Shown: positions 18,558 through 27,832, numbered from the stretch's first letter. The stretch is DNA of 64,000 nt from an uncultured Gammaproteobacteria bacterium (GCA_947258715.1 CAMYJH010000010.1:28262-92261); one strand, 5' to 3'. Made by a program: numbers and translations. The notes: a model not told the origin generated them from the sequence alone.

Positions 18558-20486
18558 ATGAAAAACAAACGCCGCCTGCCTTACGGTGAGTGGCCGTCCC
18601 CGGTGACCGCAGAGGCGCTGACCCGCGGCAGCGTGCGACTGGGTGGCGTGATGCTGGAGGCCGGCGCGCGCTATTGGCTTGAAGGCCGCCCGGAACAGGG
18701 AGGGCGAAACGTGCTGGTGAAGCAGACTGCGGGCGGAGAGGCCGTAGATCTGAACTCCGCCCCCTTCAATGTGCGCAGCCGGGTTCACGAGTACGGCGGC
18801 GGCGCTTTTCTCATAAGCGGCGAACGTCTCTGGTTCAGCAACGACTCGGATCAGCGCGTCTACCAGATGGAAGGCACCGGCGCGCCGAGACCCTTGACCG
18901 GGGAAGGGCCCTACCGCTACTCGGACTTTGCTCTCGATGAACCGCGCCAGCGGCTGCTCTGTGTGCGCGAGGACCATGGCGGCCGGGGGGAGCCGGTAAA
19001 TGCTCTGTGTGCAGTTCCGTTGATTGGAGGCGAGGTGGAGATCATCGCTTGCGGGCACGACTTCTACTCCAATCCGCGCTTGAGCCCGGATGGGCAGCAG
19101 CTTTGCTTCCTAGGCTGGGATCACCCGCGCATGCCCTGGGACGGTACCCTGCTTTACCTTTGTGCGCTGGACGATGCAGGACGCATCCGCCAGCCAAAGC
19201 CCGTTGCCGGGGGAGAGAACGATTCCATTTTCCAGCCGCAATGGTCGCCTGCGGGCGGGCTTTATTTTGTCTCCGACCGCAGCGGGTGGTGGAACCTTTA
19301 CCGGCTCAACGAAAGCGGGGCCGTGAACGTTTATTTTCTAGAGGCCGAATTCGGTCGTCCGCAGTGGGTTTTCAATATGCGCACCTACGGCTTCACCGCG
19401 AAAGGAGACATGATCGCCGCAGGCTGTCGCGACGGCCAGTGGTCGTTGCACCGGATCGATGTCGAGAATCGCGAGGGCAGCGTGATTCCCGTGCCTTACT
19501 CGGATATCGACGATATCGTCGTTGACGGCGATGATGCGCTGCTCATCGCCGGCGCGCCGGATCGGGCCCAGGCCGTTGTGCACCTGGATTTAAACAGCGG
19601 CGCGACGGAAACCCTGCGCGAGTCGACCACGCTCACGCTCGACCCGGCATTCGTATCCGTACCGGAGACGCTGCGCTTCAAGAGCGGCCACGCTGAGCAT
19701 GCTCACGGCTTCTTTTACCCGCCCTCGAACGCCCAATTTGAAGGTCCGGAAAACGAAGCGCCGCCGCTCATCGTCATTGGTCACGGCGGTCCGACGGGCG
19801 CCACCGGAACCAGCTTCAGGCTGCCAATCCAGTTCTGGACCAGTAGGGGGTTTGCGGTGCTGGACGTCAACTATCGGGGCAGCACGGGCTACGGGCGCGC
19901 ATACCGCCATCGACTGTACGGTGAATGGGGCGTCATCGACGTGGAAGACTGCGTCAACGGCGCCAGGTCTCTTGCTGAATCCGGACGCGTTGACGGCGAG
20001 CGCCTCATCATCCGAGGCAGCAGCGCGGGCGGCTACACTGCGCTCGCGGCACTCACTTTCCACGATGTCTTCAAAGCCGGCGCGAGCTATTACGGAGTCA
20101 GCGAGCTGGAAGCGCTGGCGAAGGACACCCACAAGTTCGAGTCGCGCTACCTGGACCAGCTCATTGGTCCTTATCCTGATAAGAAGGATCTTTATGCCGC
20201 CCGGTCACCCCTGAATCATGCCGAACGTTTGTCCTGCCCCGTAATCTTCTTTCAGGGACTTGAAGACAAGGTGGTGCCGCCGAACCAGGCGGAGATGATG
20301 GCGAGAGCGCTGGAAACCAAGGGCATCCCGGTCGCCCATATTACATTCGAGGGGGAGCAGCACGGATTTCGCAAAGCCGAAACCATCCGCCGCACGCTCG
20401 AAGCGGAGCTTTATTTTTACGGCCGCGTTTTTGGTTTCACCCCGGCGGATGAAATTCGACCGGTAGACATCCACCAGCTGCGGTAA
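18558..20486 (+). CDS. S9 family serine peptidase (acylaminoacyl/dipeptidyl peptidase type)
   Basis: Prolyl-oligopeptidase-family enzyme of 642 aa. The N-terminal half is a beta-propeller (repeated WD40-like strands such as LSPDGQQLCFLGWDHPRMPW and FQPQWSPAGGLYFVSDRSG). The C-terminal half is an alpha/beta hydrolase: HGGPTG oxyanion region, LDVNYRGSTGYGRAYR, nucleophile in IRGSSAGGYTAL, Asp in FFQGLEDKVVPP and His in GEQHGFR. No signal peptide, so probably cytoplasmic. GAGGAGA lies about 10 bases before the ATG. Divergent from ggt. Confidence 0.94.
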   Translation: MKNKRRLPYGEWPSPVTAEALTRGSVRLGGVMLEAGARYWLEGRPEQGGRNVLVKQTAGGEAVDLNSAPFNVRSRVHEYGGGAFLISGERLWFSNDSDQRVYQMEGTGAPRPLTGEGPYRYSDFALDEPRQRLLCVREDHGGRGEPVNALCAVPLIGGEVEIIACGHDFYSNPRLSPDGQQLCFLGWDHPRMPWDGTLLYLCALDDAGRIRQPKPVAGGENDSIFQPQWSPAGGLYFVSDRSGWWNLYRLNESGAVNVYFLEAEFGRPQWVFNMRTYGFTAKGDMIAAGCRDGQWSLHRIDVENREGSVIPVPYSDIDDIVVDGDDALLIAGAPDRAQAVVHLDLNSGATETLRESTTLTLDPAFVSVPETLRFKSGHAEHAHGFFYPPSNAQFEGPENEAPPLIVIGHGGPTGATGTSFRLPIQFWTSRGFAVLDVNYRGSTGYGRAYRHRLYGEWGVIDVEDCVNGARSLAESGRVDGERLIIRGSSAGGYTALAALTFHDVFKAGASYYGVSELEALAKDTHKFESRYLDQLIGPYPDKKDLYAARSPLNHAERLSCPVIFFQGLEDKVVPPNQAEMMARALETKGIPVAHITFEGEQHGFRKAETIRRTLEAELYFYGRVFGFTPADEIRPVDIHQLR

Positions 20487-20525
20487 ATTAATTCTCTGCA
20501 GCGGGTTGGGTTGAAGCGGAGAAGA

Positions 20526-21815
20526 TTAAGAATGCTCGCTGAGGTGCCGTGGGCGTTCAACACTTTCGGAGACGATGACGCGTTCCTCCAGCGCGGCCTC
20601 CACGGCTGCGCGGCGGCGCCAGACGAACAGCCATACCGACACACAAACGATCGCGCCGGCGACCAGCGGCGGCCTCAAGCCCACCAGCTCCGACGCGCCT
20701 CCGAGCATCATCGCTCCCACTGCTGGGCCCGCGCGCACGATGATACCGTACAGGCTCAAGACCCGTCCGCGAACCTTCGACTCTACAGACAGCTGGATGA
20801 TGCTCTGGGCCGAGACCCCGCTTATGGCCATGAATACGCCGGACACGGCGGCAAAAAATAATCCCGCAGGAAACCAGTCGCTGGCTGCAAAGCCTAGAAT
20901 CGCGAGCGCCGTGAGCAGGCTGTGAAACATCGCCACCCGCGCGAGCCCCGGCGGACCGCCCCTCTGGGCCAGCCATATGCCTCCCGCCACCGCTCCGACG
21001 CCCACCGCGGAACCGAGCGCCGCTAGACCGCCTGCACCGCGGGAAAACACATCTGCGGCAAATCCCGGCAGCAGCTCGACATAACATCGAACGCCCACAG
21101 AAAGCGCCGTCACCAGCAAAAGCAGCGGTCCGATCCCAGCGTGTCCAGCGAGATAACGAACACCTTCGACCACGTCCGCAACCATCGATCGGCCATTGCT
21201 ACCGAGGGCGGGCATGCTCGTTTTGTCCAGGTGAATTCGCGCCAGCGCGACCAGGAAGACAAGGTAGCTTGCCGCGTTGACCGCGAAAGCCGCGCTCACT
21301 CCGACAGTAAGGATCAAAATTCCGGCCAGCGCGGGTCCGACGAAGCGGGCGAGGTTAAAGACGATGGAGTTTATGGCTACCGCGGTGGATAGATGACGCC
21401 GCGGTACTAGGCTCGACACAAGCGCGAGCCGAGCAGGCTGATTTACTCCGACCACGATGCCGTTGGCCAGGACCAGGGCAATCAGGATCCCGATGGAGAT
21501 CCATTCAACAAGCGCGAGCAAGGCCAGCGTCGTCGCCTGGATCATCGCCAGCGTTTGAACGATGCGCATGATCCTGAGCCGATCCACGCGATCCGCGATA
21601 ACCCCCGCGAAAGGCCCAATGATCAAGGATGGACACAGATCCGCGAGGGCCACCGCGCCTAGCCATGCGCCTGAATGAGTCAGCTCCCAGGTGAGCCAGC
21701 CGACTGCAATCCGTTGGGTCCATAGGCCCACCAGGGATACCGCGTTGCCGCTGACATAAAGGCGGAAGTTTCGCTGTTTGAGCGCTTCAGTTACATGATT
21801 GAAAGATGACGCCAT
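20526..21815 (-). CDS. MFS transporter (EntS-like, MFS_3 type)
   Basis: Twelve-segment major facilitator of 429 aa. The N-terminus ALKQRNFRLYVSGNAVSLVG with WTQRIAVGWLTWELTHS, and the loop GPFAGVIADRVDRLRIM, are typical of the EntS/MFS_3 exporters. Substrate unknown; relatives export siderophores or drugs. Start at ATG 21815 (MASSFNHV); the frame extends to ATG 21884, where the sequence looks unrelated. It lies downstream of the cobalamin-binding-like gene on the same strand (gap about 160 bases), so joint transcription is possible but unproven. Confidence 0.88.
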   Translation of the reverse strand: MASSFNHVTEALKQRNFRLYVSGNAVSLVGLWTQRIAVGWLTWELTHSGAWLGAVALADLCPSLIIGPFAGVIADRVDRLRIMRIVQTLAMIQATTLALLALVEWISIGILIALVLANGIVVGVNQPARLALVSSLVPRRHLSTAVAINSIVFNLARFVGPALAGILILTVGVSAAFAVNAASYLVFLVALARIHLDKTSMPALGSNGRSMVADVVEGVRYLAGHAGIGPLLLLVTALSVGVRCYVELLPGFAADVFSRGAGGLAALGSAVGVGAVAGGIWLAQRGGPPGLARVAMFHSLLTALAILGFAASDWFPAGLFFAAVSGVFMAISGVSAQSIIQLSVESKVRGRVLSLYGIIVRAGPAVGAMMLGGASELVGLRPPLVAGAIVCVSVWLFVWRRRAAVEAALEERVIVSESVERPRHLSEHS

Positions 21816-21977
21816 CAAGATGTTGGTCGTAAATCCGGTCCGACGAACGGCGCAGAGCTTTGAGCCGAACCAAGCCGGCGCCATATGTTGAAACCGCTCT
21901 AGGGGTCGAGGCGGGAGAAAATCAGCGCTTCGGCTTTGCGAACGAGCGGACTCTATTACGCAAAGTCCAACCGCGGA

Positions 21978-22916
21978 TCAGACCTCCAAGCTGGCAATTT
22001 GCCGCCATCTCTCGGGGCCGTGGCCGAAGTCGAAGTGATCGGGGTGCAGCGCCTGGGTGATGATCTCCAGGGAATCCGCTAGTCTGGGGCCCGGTCGGTT
22101 AAAGAAGTGGTGGCCGTCAGCGGCGAAACAGCGGCTGTTCTTGACCGCGGTCAGGTTATCCCATCCTTCCAGTTGTTCAAGAGCCTTAGCTTCCTTCAGC
22201 GTCCGATTCAGATTGAAACCGCAGGGGCTGATAAGAATGGCGTCTGGATCGGCGGCGCGCAGCTCCTGCCACTGGAGTTGCGGCGAATGCTTGCCGGTTT
22301 CTCCAAACAGGTTTTCGGCGCCCGCCATTTCCACCAGCTCGGGCATCCAGTTGCCGCCCGACATCAGCGGGTCGATCCACTCTATGGTCGCAACCCGCGG
22401 GTGATTTCCAAGAACCGCCGTTCGCTCCTTAATCGAGCGCATGCGGCTGCGAAGCACGTCGACTATCTTGTCGCCATGGTGTCTGACGCCCAGGGCCTCG
22501 GCGACGCGGCGGATATCCCTCAGCACGTCTTCGACCACATTGGGCGATAGCGACACGATCTCGGGTCTGGCCTCAGTCCATTCGTGCACCGCCCGCCTCA
22601 ATTGCTTTTCGCTTACCGCGCAGACCTCGCACTGGGTCTGCGTAATGATGAAGTCCGGCTTGAGCGACTTGAGCGTGTCCTCCTGCACCTCGTACACGGA
22701 GAGACCGCGGCGAACGATGTCTCGAATCCCGTCATCGACCTCGCGGCTATTGCCGTCCACCTCGACCCTGGGCGAGGAACAAACCGGGAGATCCTCCACC
22801 GCCTCGGGGTAGTCACACTCGTGAGAGCGCCCCACCAGGTTGTTCCTGAAGCCCACGGCGCACACGATTTCCGTGGCGCTGGGAAGCAGGGAGACGATTC
22901 GCGGCGATACGGCCAT
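21978..22916 (-). CDS. Cobalamin-binding-like protein, BtuF/helical-backbone metal receptor family, no signal peptide
   Basis: Bilobal binding protein of the BtuF/FhuD family (312 aa). It starts directly with the mature fold, RIVSLLPSATEIVCAVGF, LVGRSHECDYPE, and continues with PDFIITQTQCEVCAVSEKQL and WIDPLMSGGNWMPELVEMAG. There is no signal peptide, so it should stay in the cytoplasm, unlike BtuF. The two close cysteines in CEVCAV could bind a metal or cofactor. Follows a second family member. No ABC permease or ATPase is nearby. The ligand is inferred only from the family. Confidence 0.82.
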   Translation of the reverse strand: MAVSPRIVSLLPSATEIVCAVGFRNNLVGRSHECDYPEAVEDLPVCSSPRVEVDGNSREVDDGIRDIVRRGLSVYEVQEDTLKSLKPDFIITQTQCEVCAVSEKQLRRAVHEWTEARPEIVSLSPNVVEDVLRDIRRVAEALGVRHHGDKIVDVLRSRMRSIKERTAVLGNHPRVATIEWIDPLMSGGNWMPELVEMAGAENLFGETGKHSPQLQWQELRAADPDAILISPCGFNLNRTLKEAKALEQLEGWDNLTAVKNSRCFAADGHHFFNRPGPRLADSLEIITQALHPDHFDFGHGPERWRQIASLEV

Positions 22917-22985
22917 GTGCGGCGTGAGCAGATACTCGAAAGGACTTCTGGAATTATAGAGCGCGCTGGCGTTTTGTACCGGAAT

Positions 22986-23804
22986 CTAGCGTGTCGGCAG
23001 CTCCGCCGCGAAGGACTCGAGATAACGTAAACCCGGGATGGCGCGTGGTCCGTACCAGGACACCATCTCTGCATCGATGGCGCTGATTGGAACCGGCCAT
23101 CGCTGGGTGAGGGCGCGCACTTCTTCCACGTGATTTTGCTTGAAAGGAAACGGTTCGCTGCTCATCAGCACGGCGTCCACCTGATCCATCAGGGTCTCGT
23201 CGAATTCGATTTCCGGGTAGCGCACGTCCGCCCGTCCTCCCATCGATTTCAGTCCGGCAAGCGCCAGCGTCCTGGAGATATAGGTGTCTTCGGATATGGT
23301 CATCCATGGGTCGCGCCAGATGAGGTAAAGCACATTTCGTTGCGGCAGGTTCTTGGCCCTGTCCAGCAGCGATTCGTGGGCCTGTTCGAAATCCCGGCAA
23401 AGCGTTTCCGCCGCTTCCTCTCGACCGAAAATCCCGCCCAGAAGCCGGTAAAGGCGAAGGTTGTCCGTAGGCTGAAGTGGATGGGTGACGACGATGCTGC
23501 ATCCCCACTGCGCCATCGCGTCCACGTCCTGCTTGCGATTTTCGTCTACGTTGACGACGACGTGGGTCGGAGAAAGTGCCTTCACCCTCTCGAGCCTGAC
23601 CGTCTTCGTCCCGCCGACTCTGGCGATCGACTCCACCTCCCTGTTTGGATGCACGCAAAAGTTCGTTCGACCGACGAGCTCATTTTTGAGTCCGAGGGCA
23701 ATGACGAGCTCGGTGATGCTCGGAACCAGTGAGACGACGCGGACCTCTCCTTGGGCCGGCCGGTGGGCCACACCGATGTCGTCGATGAGTGCCTTCTGCG
23801 TCAC
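22986..23804 (-). CDS. Second BtuF-like/helical-backbone metal receptor protein, no signal peptide
   Basis: Paralogue of the next gene downstream: VRVVSLVPSITELVIALGLK, LVGRTNFCVHPNREVES, VGGTKTVRLERVKALSPTHV, and a late LIWRDPWMTISEDTYIS segment. Length 272 aa, again with no export signal. GRTNFCVHP carries a Cys at the position where the partner has GRSHECDYP. It follows the DUF2889 gene by only 5 bases, so the three genes form one unit. Role unknown; could handle a cobalamin- or heme-like ligand in the cytoplasm, or be an enzyme built on this fold. Confidence 0.8.
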   Translation of the reverse strand: MTQKALIDDIGVAHRPAQGEVRVVSLVPSITELVIALGLKNELVGRTNFCVHPNREVESIARVGGTKTVRLERVKALSPTHVVVNVDENRKQDVDAMAQWGCSIVVTHPLQPTDNLRLYRLLGGIFGREEAAETLCRDFEQAHESLLDRAKNLPQRNVLYLIWRDPWMTISEDTYISRTLALAGLKSMGGRADVRYPEIEFDETLMDQVDAVLMSSEPFPFKQNHVEEVRALTQRWPVPISAIDAEMVSWYGPRAIPGLRYLESFAAELPTR

Positions 23805-23809
23805 CCCGA

Positions 23810-24364
23810 TCAGCCGCCAGATCTTGCCGTGAAATGAGCCGGCCAGTGCACCTTGACGACCTCGCCGTCGCTTTTGAGCGCGTGGCAGCTATCGAGAAAA
23901 AACGGACGCGCAATCGGTGCTTTCGAGTCGCGCGCTTTGCGCTGGCCCGCCAGCGTCTGGTACGCGGTGGTAGCGATGGGCCCGAGCAGCTCCACCAGGT
24001 GGGTGCACCCCTCCACACCGCCGACCCGCTTTCGCACCTCCCGCATCCACCCGGCGCCGATACATAGTCCGACCAGCCGTTTGAAATTGGGCGTAACTTG
24101 GGGACATACGGCGTAGGGCGCGTATTCCGTAGACGCCTCGGCGTCCCTTACTTCAAGCTTCTCGTCGATGGTCAGACGCAGCCACATTCCGTGGACGGGC
24201 TCTCCGGCGGGGATTTCACCTCGATCCCGGTTGCGGAAGGGGTAGCTCTTGATGTCCTCCAGGTGGCCCTCGATGTCGAGCAGGCCGTCGTCCCGGCGGT
24301 AGCCACGGCAGGTGATGACGCGCTGGTGAAGCAGCTGTCTGGGTACGGGTTGTGAGAGCGGCAT
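23810..24364 (-). CDS. DUF2889 domain protein
   Basis: Protein of 184 aa matching my memory of the DUF2889 family by its start, RVITCRGYRRDDGLLDIEGH with LEDIKSYPFRNRDRG, and by EPVHGMWLRLTIDEKLEV. A His-rich and Cys-bearing end (FFLDSCHALKSDGEVVKVHW) is also seen. Function unknown. First gene of a three-gene unit with two BtuF-like proteins, divergent from phaC. The family and operon association are the only leads. Confidence 0.75.
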   Translation of the reverse strand: MPLSQPVPRQLLHQRVITCRGYRRDDGLLDIEGHLEDIKSYPFRNRDRGEIPAGEPVHGMWLRLTIDEKLEVRDAEASTEYAPYAVCPQVTPNFKRLVGLCIGAGWMREVRKRVGGVEGCTHLVELLGPIATTAYQTLAGQRKARDSKAPIARPFFLDSCHALKSDGEVVKVHWPAHFTARSGG

Positions 24365-24470
24365 GGTCTGGTCAAGTTACCTCGTCGGGGTCGCGGCATG
24401 AGCCAGAAAGCCCAAATTTTCAGTGCCTTCCAGCCGTTCACGGGTTTGTCATATGTGAGGCATTGCAGTA

Positions 24471-24482
24471 TATTGCGGTGCA
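24471..24482 (+). promoter_or_regulatory. Candidate PhaR-type operator before first phaC
   Basis: TATTGCGGTGCA lies 39 bases before the phaC start, in a TGC/GCA-rich stretch (GCATTGCAGTA just upstream). The identical 12-mer occurs inverted before the second phaC gene. PhaR repressors of PHA genes bind TGC/GCA-type sites, so a shared operator is plausible. No phaR gene is in the window. Confidence 0.5.
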
Positions 24483-24521
24483 CAAAAGGCTGCAAAGGGC
24501 AAATTGTCCTAGGATATTTGC

Positions 24522-26324
24522 ATGGCCAACGACCGTGGCGGAAAGGCTTCCGGGCCGCCTTCAGCGTTCGAACTCATGGACGTCACGGGTAAGCTCGCGC
24601 GGGAAAATCTGCGTCGGGCGGCCGGCCAAGCCTTTCCCGTAAAGATTAACGGCCGCCGCGTGCCAATGGCGGATCCCTTGGGACTCGGAAATCTTTGGAT
24701 CGAGTTCTCCAAGCGGTTGTGGACCGACCCGGTTGCCCTGGCACGGGTGCAGATGGACTTCTGGCGGGATTTCTCCTCTGTTTGGCAGAACACCTTCAAA
24801 CGCGGCTTTGGCGCCGAAGTGGAGCCGGTCATTTCACCGGAGCCCGGCGATAGGCGGTTCTCCGACGACGCCTGGGATGAAAATCTCGTCTTCGACTGCA
24901 TCAAGCAGACCTACCTGTTGTTGACCCGCGCCGGCCAGGAGCTGGTTTCAGGCGCCAACGGCATGCACGAGCAGGACGCGCGCAAGCTCGAATTCGCCAC
25001 CGCTCAAATGCTGAATGCTCTTTCGCCCACTAACTTTGCGGTCACGAATCCAGCGGTTCTGCGCGAGACCCTGGAGTCACGTGGAAAGAATCTGGTGGAC
25101 GGGCTCAACAATCTATTTGCCGACTTAAGCCGCAGCCGGGAAGGTCTCGACATCTCCATGACCGACATGGAGTCGTTCGAGGTGGGCAAAAATCTGGCCG
25201 TGACGCCGGGCAAAGTGGTGTATCAGAACGAGCTCATGCAGCTCATCCAGTACGCGCCCACTACGGAACAGGTTGCCCGACGACCGCTGCTAATCATTCC
25301 GCCGTGGATGAACAAGTTCTACGTCATGGACCTTCGGCCGGGCAACTCGATGATCCAGTGGCTAGTGGATCAGGGCCAGACGGTGTTCATGATCTCGTGG
25401 GTGAACCCGGGAGCGGAGCTCGCCCAAAAGGACTTCGAGAATTACATGCTCGAAGGACCCCTGGCGGCGCTGGACGCCATCGAGAAGGCCATCGGCGAGC
25501 GTGAAGTCAACGCAGTAGGTTACTGCCTCGGCGGCATACTGTTGTCCGCGATGCTCGCCTGGATGGCGGCGCGAAAGGACACTCGCATCAAAAGCGCCAC
25601 GCTGCTCACCACCATGGTGGATTTCAGCGACACGGGAGACGTGTCCTTGTTTATCGACGAAGAGGGCATCGAAAAGCTGGAACAGCAGATCCAGGAGAAG
25701 GGTTATCTGGATGGGCGAAAGGTTTTCGAGACCTTCCGAGTCCTGCGCGCCAATGATTTGGTGTGGTCGTTCTACATCAACAATTATCTCATGGGTAGGA
25801 GCCCGGCGCCGTTCGATTTGCTTTACTGGAACGCGGACTCCACCAACATGCCGGCAGCCGTGCACACCTGGGTGATGCGCAATCTTTATTTGGAAAACCG
25901 GCTCAAAAAACGCGGCGGTGTCAAGCTCGCAGGTGAGACCATCGACGTGAAAAGAGTGGAGACACCCACCTATGTGCTTTCCACCAGCGAGGACCATATC
26001 GCTCCCTGGAAGACGACTTACCAGACAACGCAGCTTTTTTCCGGACCGCTTAAGTTCGTTCTCGGGGCATCCGGCCACATCGCCGGGGTCATCAATCCGC
26101 CGCACAAGAACAAGTACGGGTACTGGACCAACAAGGAATTTCCCGCCAGCGCGGACAAATGGCTGGCCGGGGCAAAAGTTCACGAGGGATCGTGGTGGCC
26201 CGACTGGAAGCACTGGGTCGGACGCTTCAGCGGGGGCAAAGTGGCGGCGCGAGTACCCGGGTTAGGGGGATTGCCCGCCATCGAGAATGCGCCGGGAAGC
26301 TACGTTCGCGCGCGTATTGACTGA
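24522..26324 (+). CDS. phaC: Class I poly(3-hydroxyalkanoate) synthase, first copy
   Basis: Polymerises (R)-3-hydroxyacyl-CoA into PHA at the granule surface. Full class I length (600 aa). The N-terminal PhaC domain has LGLGNLWIEFSKRLWTDPVA and FDCIKQTYLL. The lipase-like box with nucleophile Cys is VGYCLGGILL (Cys near residue 333). The Asp is in LSTSEDHIAPWKTTY and the His in GASGHIAGVINPPH. AGGATA precedes the ATG. A close relative lies 1.5 kb downstream. No phaA/phaB/phaP genes adjoin. Confidence 0.96.
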   Translation: MANDRGGKASGPPSAFELMDVTGKLARENLRRAAGQAFPVKINGRRVPMADPLGLGNLWIEFSKRLWTDPVALARVQMDFWRDFSSVWQNTFKRGFGAEVEPVISPEPGDRRFSDDAWDENLVFDCIKQTYLLLTRAGQELVSGANGMHEQDARKLEFATAQMLNALSPTNFAVTNPAVLRETLESRGKNLVDGLNNLFADLSRSREGLDISMTDMESFEVGKNLAVTPGKVVYQNELMQLIQYAPTTEQVARRPLLIIPPWMNKFYVMDLRPGNSMIQWLVDQGQTVFMISWVNPGAELAQKDFENYMLEGPLAALDAIEKAIGEREVNAVGYCLGGILLSAMLAWMAARKDTRIKSATLLTTMVDFSDTGDVSLFIDEEGIEKLEQQIQEKGYLDGRKVFETFRVLRANDLVWSFYINNYLMGRSPAPFDLLYWNADSTNMPAAVHTWVMRNLYLENRLKKRGGVKLAGETIDVKRVETPTYVLSTSEDHIAPWKTTYQTTQLFSGPLKFVLGASGHIAGVINPPHKNKYGYWTNKEFPASADKWLAGAKVHEGSWWPDWKHWVGRFSGGKVAARVPGLGGLPAIENAPGSYVRARID

Positions 26325-26365
26325 GTTCTAGTGCTTTCGTCTACGACGGCCGAAAACGCGGCCGC

Positions 26366-27169
26366 TCAAGGACCTTTCCACACCGGGAGTCGCTTCTGAA
26401 TAAAGGCCTCGACCCCTTCTTCTGCATCCTCCGTCATCAAATTCGACGCCATGACGCCGTCGGCGAACTCGTACGCCGAGCGAACTTCTTTTTCAACCTG
26501 GACGTAGAACATGCGTTTGCCGGTGGCAACGGCGACACGGGATTTGGAGCAGATGGTCGCGGCGAGCGCATGCACTTCCGCGTCAAGCTCGTCCGGCGAC
26601 ACGACCCGGTTCACGAGGCCGTAATCCTTCGCCGTCTCCGCGTCTATGAATTCGCCCGTAACCAGCATTTCGAATGCCCGTTTGCGTGATACGTTTCGCG
26701 ACAGGCCGACGCTTGGCGCGCTGCAGAATAGGCCGTAATTAACCCCGGAAACCGCAAAACGCGCTTCGGTCGACGCCACGGCAAGGTCGCAAGACGCGAC
26801 CAGATTACAGCCATTCGCGGTGGCGGTTGCGTGCACGCGGGCGATCACGGGCTGCGGCAGGCCCGCGAGCCGCATCATCAGTTCACTGCTGCGCGAGAAC
26901 AGCTCGCGGTAATAGGTCTCAGAGCGATTGTTCTGAATTTCCTTAAAATCATGCCCGGCGCAAAAAGCCCCGCCGTTGGCCGCGAGAATCACAACCCGCA
27001 ACCTCTCGTCGTTTTCGATCTCGTCCAGCGAATCAGACAGCGCGTCGAGAAGGTCGCCGTTGAGCGCGTTATAGCTCTTCGGCCGATTGAGCGTCAGGGT
27101 AACGACGCCGTCCTGCGAATCGCGCAGCAGTACGGGCTCGTTTTTTAAAGATTGCGCAGCTTTGCTCAC
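26366..27169 (-). CDS. Enoyl-CoA hydratase/isomerase family protein, ECHDC3-like, without usual catalytic Glu
   Basis: Crotonase-fold protein of 267 aa. The CoA-binding and oxyanion parts are present (LNRPKSYNALNGDLLDAL, AFCAGHDFKEI, HATATANGCNLVASCDLAVA). In true hydratases the two catalytic Glu sit in GGGCEL and PE..LG; here the first position reads GCNL and the second region SGVNYGLFCSAPS, so both appear to be lost. This is the pattern of ECHDC3-type proteins, whose reaction is unclear. GTG start. It lies opposite to and between the two phaC genes, which hints at a role in acyl-CoA supply. Confidence 0.82.
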   Translation of the reverse strand: MSKAAQSLKNEPVLLRDSQDGVVTLTLNRPKSYNALNGDLLDALSDSLDEIENDERLRVVILAANGGAFCAGHDFKEIQNNRSETYYRELFSRSSELMMRLAGLPQPVIARVHATATANGCNLVASCDLAVASTEARFAVSGVNYGLFCSAPSVGLSRNVSRKRAFEMLVTGEFIDAETAKDYGLVNRVVSPDELDAEVHALAATICSKSRVAVATGKRMFYVQVEKEVRSAYEFADGVMASNLMTEDAEEGVEAFIQKRLPVWKGP

Positions 27170-27276
27170 GTAGAATCAGCCATCCGCTCGGAGCAGGAAC
27201 GTCACATTGTGGACACGCTTGATGAGTCTAGCAAGGTACCGTCGTCGATAAGGCCGGGACTGAGGTACGCTCGTCC

Positions 27277-27714
27277 GTGAACAAGACAAAGATTAGCGCT
27301 GCGGAGCTCGAGCGCCTGGCCAAAGAGGAAGTCCCGGTGGCGGGAGAGATGGGGGTAGTGATAGACCGCGTCGCCCCCGGCGAGGTAGACGCCCGGGTGC
27401 CGTACCGTGAGGCCTTTATTCGTCCCGGCGGAACCGTGGCCGGGCCAGTGCTTATGGCGCTGGCGGATTTCGTCATTTGGGGCGTGGTCATGAGCCTCAT
27501 CGGCCCGGTGAAGCTCGCGGTTACCACCAGCCTCAACATCAATTTCCTGCGCCGACCCGATCCTGGGGATATCATCGCCAACGGCCGAATCCTCAAGCTC
27601 GGCCGGCGCCTGGCGGTGGGCGAGGTGTACCTGTACACGGAGGGCAAGGACGAGCTCGTTGCCCACGTCACCTGCACCTATTCCATCCCTCCGCTGGAGC
27701 CGGCAGGATCGTAG
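27277..27714 (+). CDS. PaaI-family hotdog thioesterase
   Basis: Small hotdog-fold protein (145 aa), likely an acyl-CoA thioesterase. Family features are RPGGTVAGPVLMALADFVIWG (the central helix, with Asp as likely catalytic acid) and VTTSLNINFLRRPDPGDIIANGR. GTG start. It directly precedes the second phaC and may trim or rescue acyl-CoA during PHA turnover; this is inference. Confidence 0.82.
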   Translation: MNKTKISAAELERLAKEEVPVAGEMGVVIDRVAPGEVDARVPYREAFIRPGGTVAGPVLMALADFVIWGVVMSLIGPVKLAVTTSLNINFLRRPDPGDIIANGRILKLGRRLAVGEVYLYTEGKDELVAHVTCTYSIPPLEPAGS

Positions 27715-27766
27715 CCGTCCCTTCGAACCGGCGAGAGTTCGTCGTCGTTTGGCGAACGTGATATGC

Positions 27767-27778
27767 TGCACCGCAATA
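27767..27778 (-). promoter_or_regulatory. Candidate PhaR-type operator before second phaC
   Basis: TGCACCGCAATA is the exact inverse of the TATTGCGGTGCA found before the first phaC, 54 bases before this gene's ATG. Sharing a 12-mer between two paralogous promoters argues for a common regulator, PhaR being the obvious candidate. Confidence 0.5.
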
Positions 27779-27832
27779 ATTTTTCGCCAGGCCGCGCGTC
27801 TTTGCGGTCCAAAACAATCTGAGGACAGCGTC

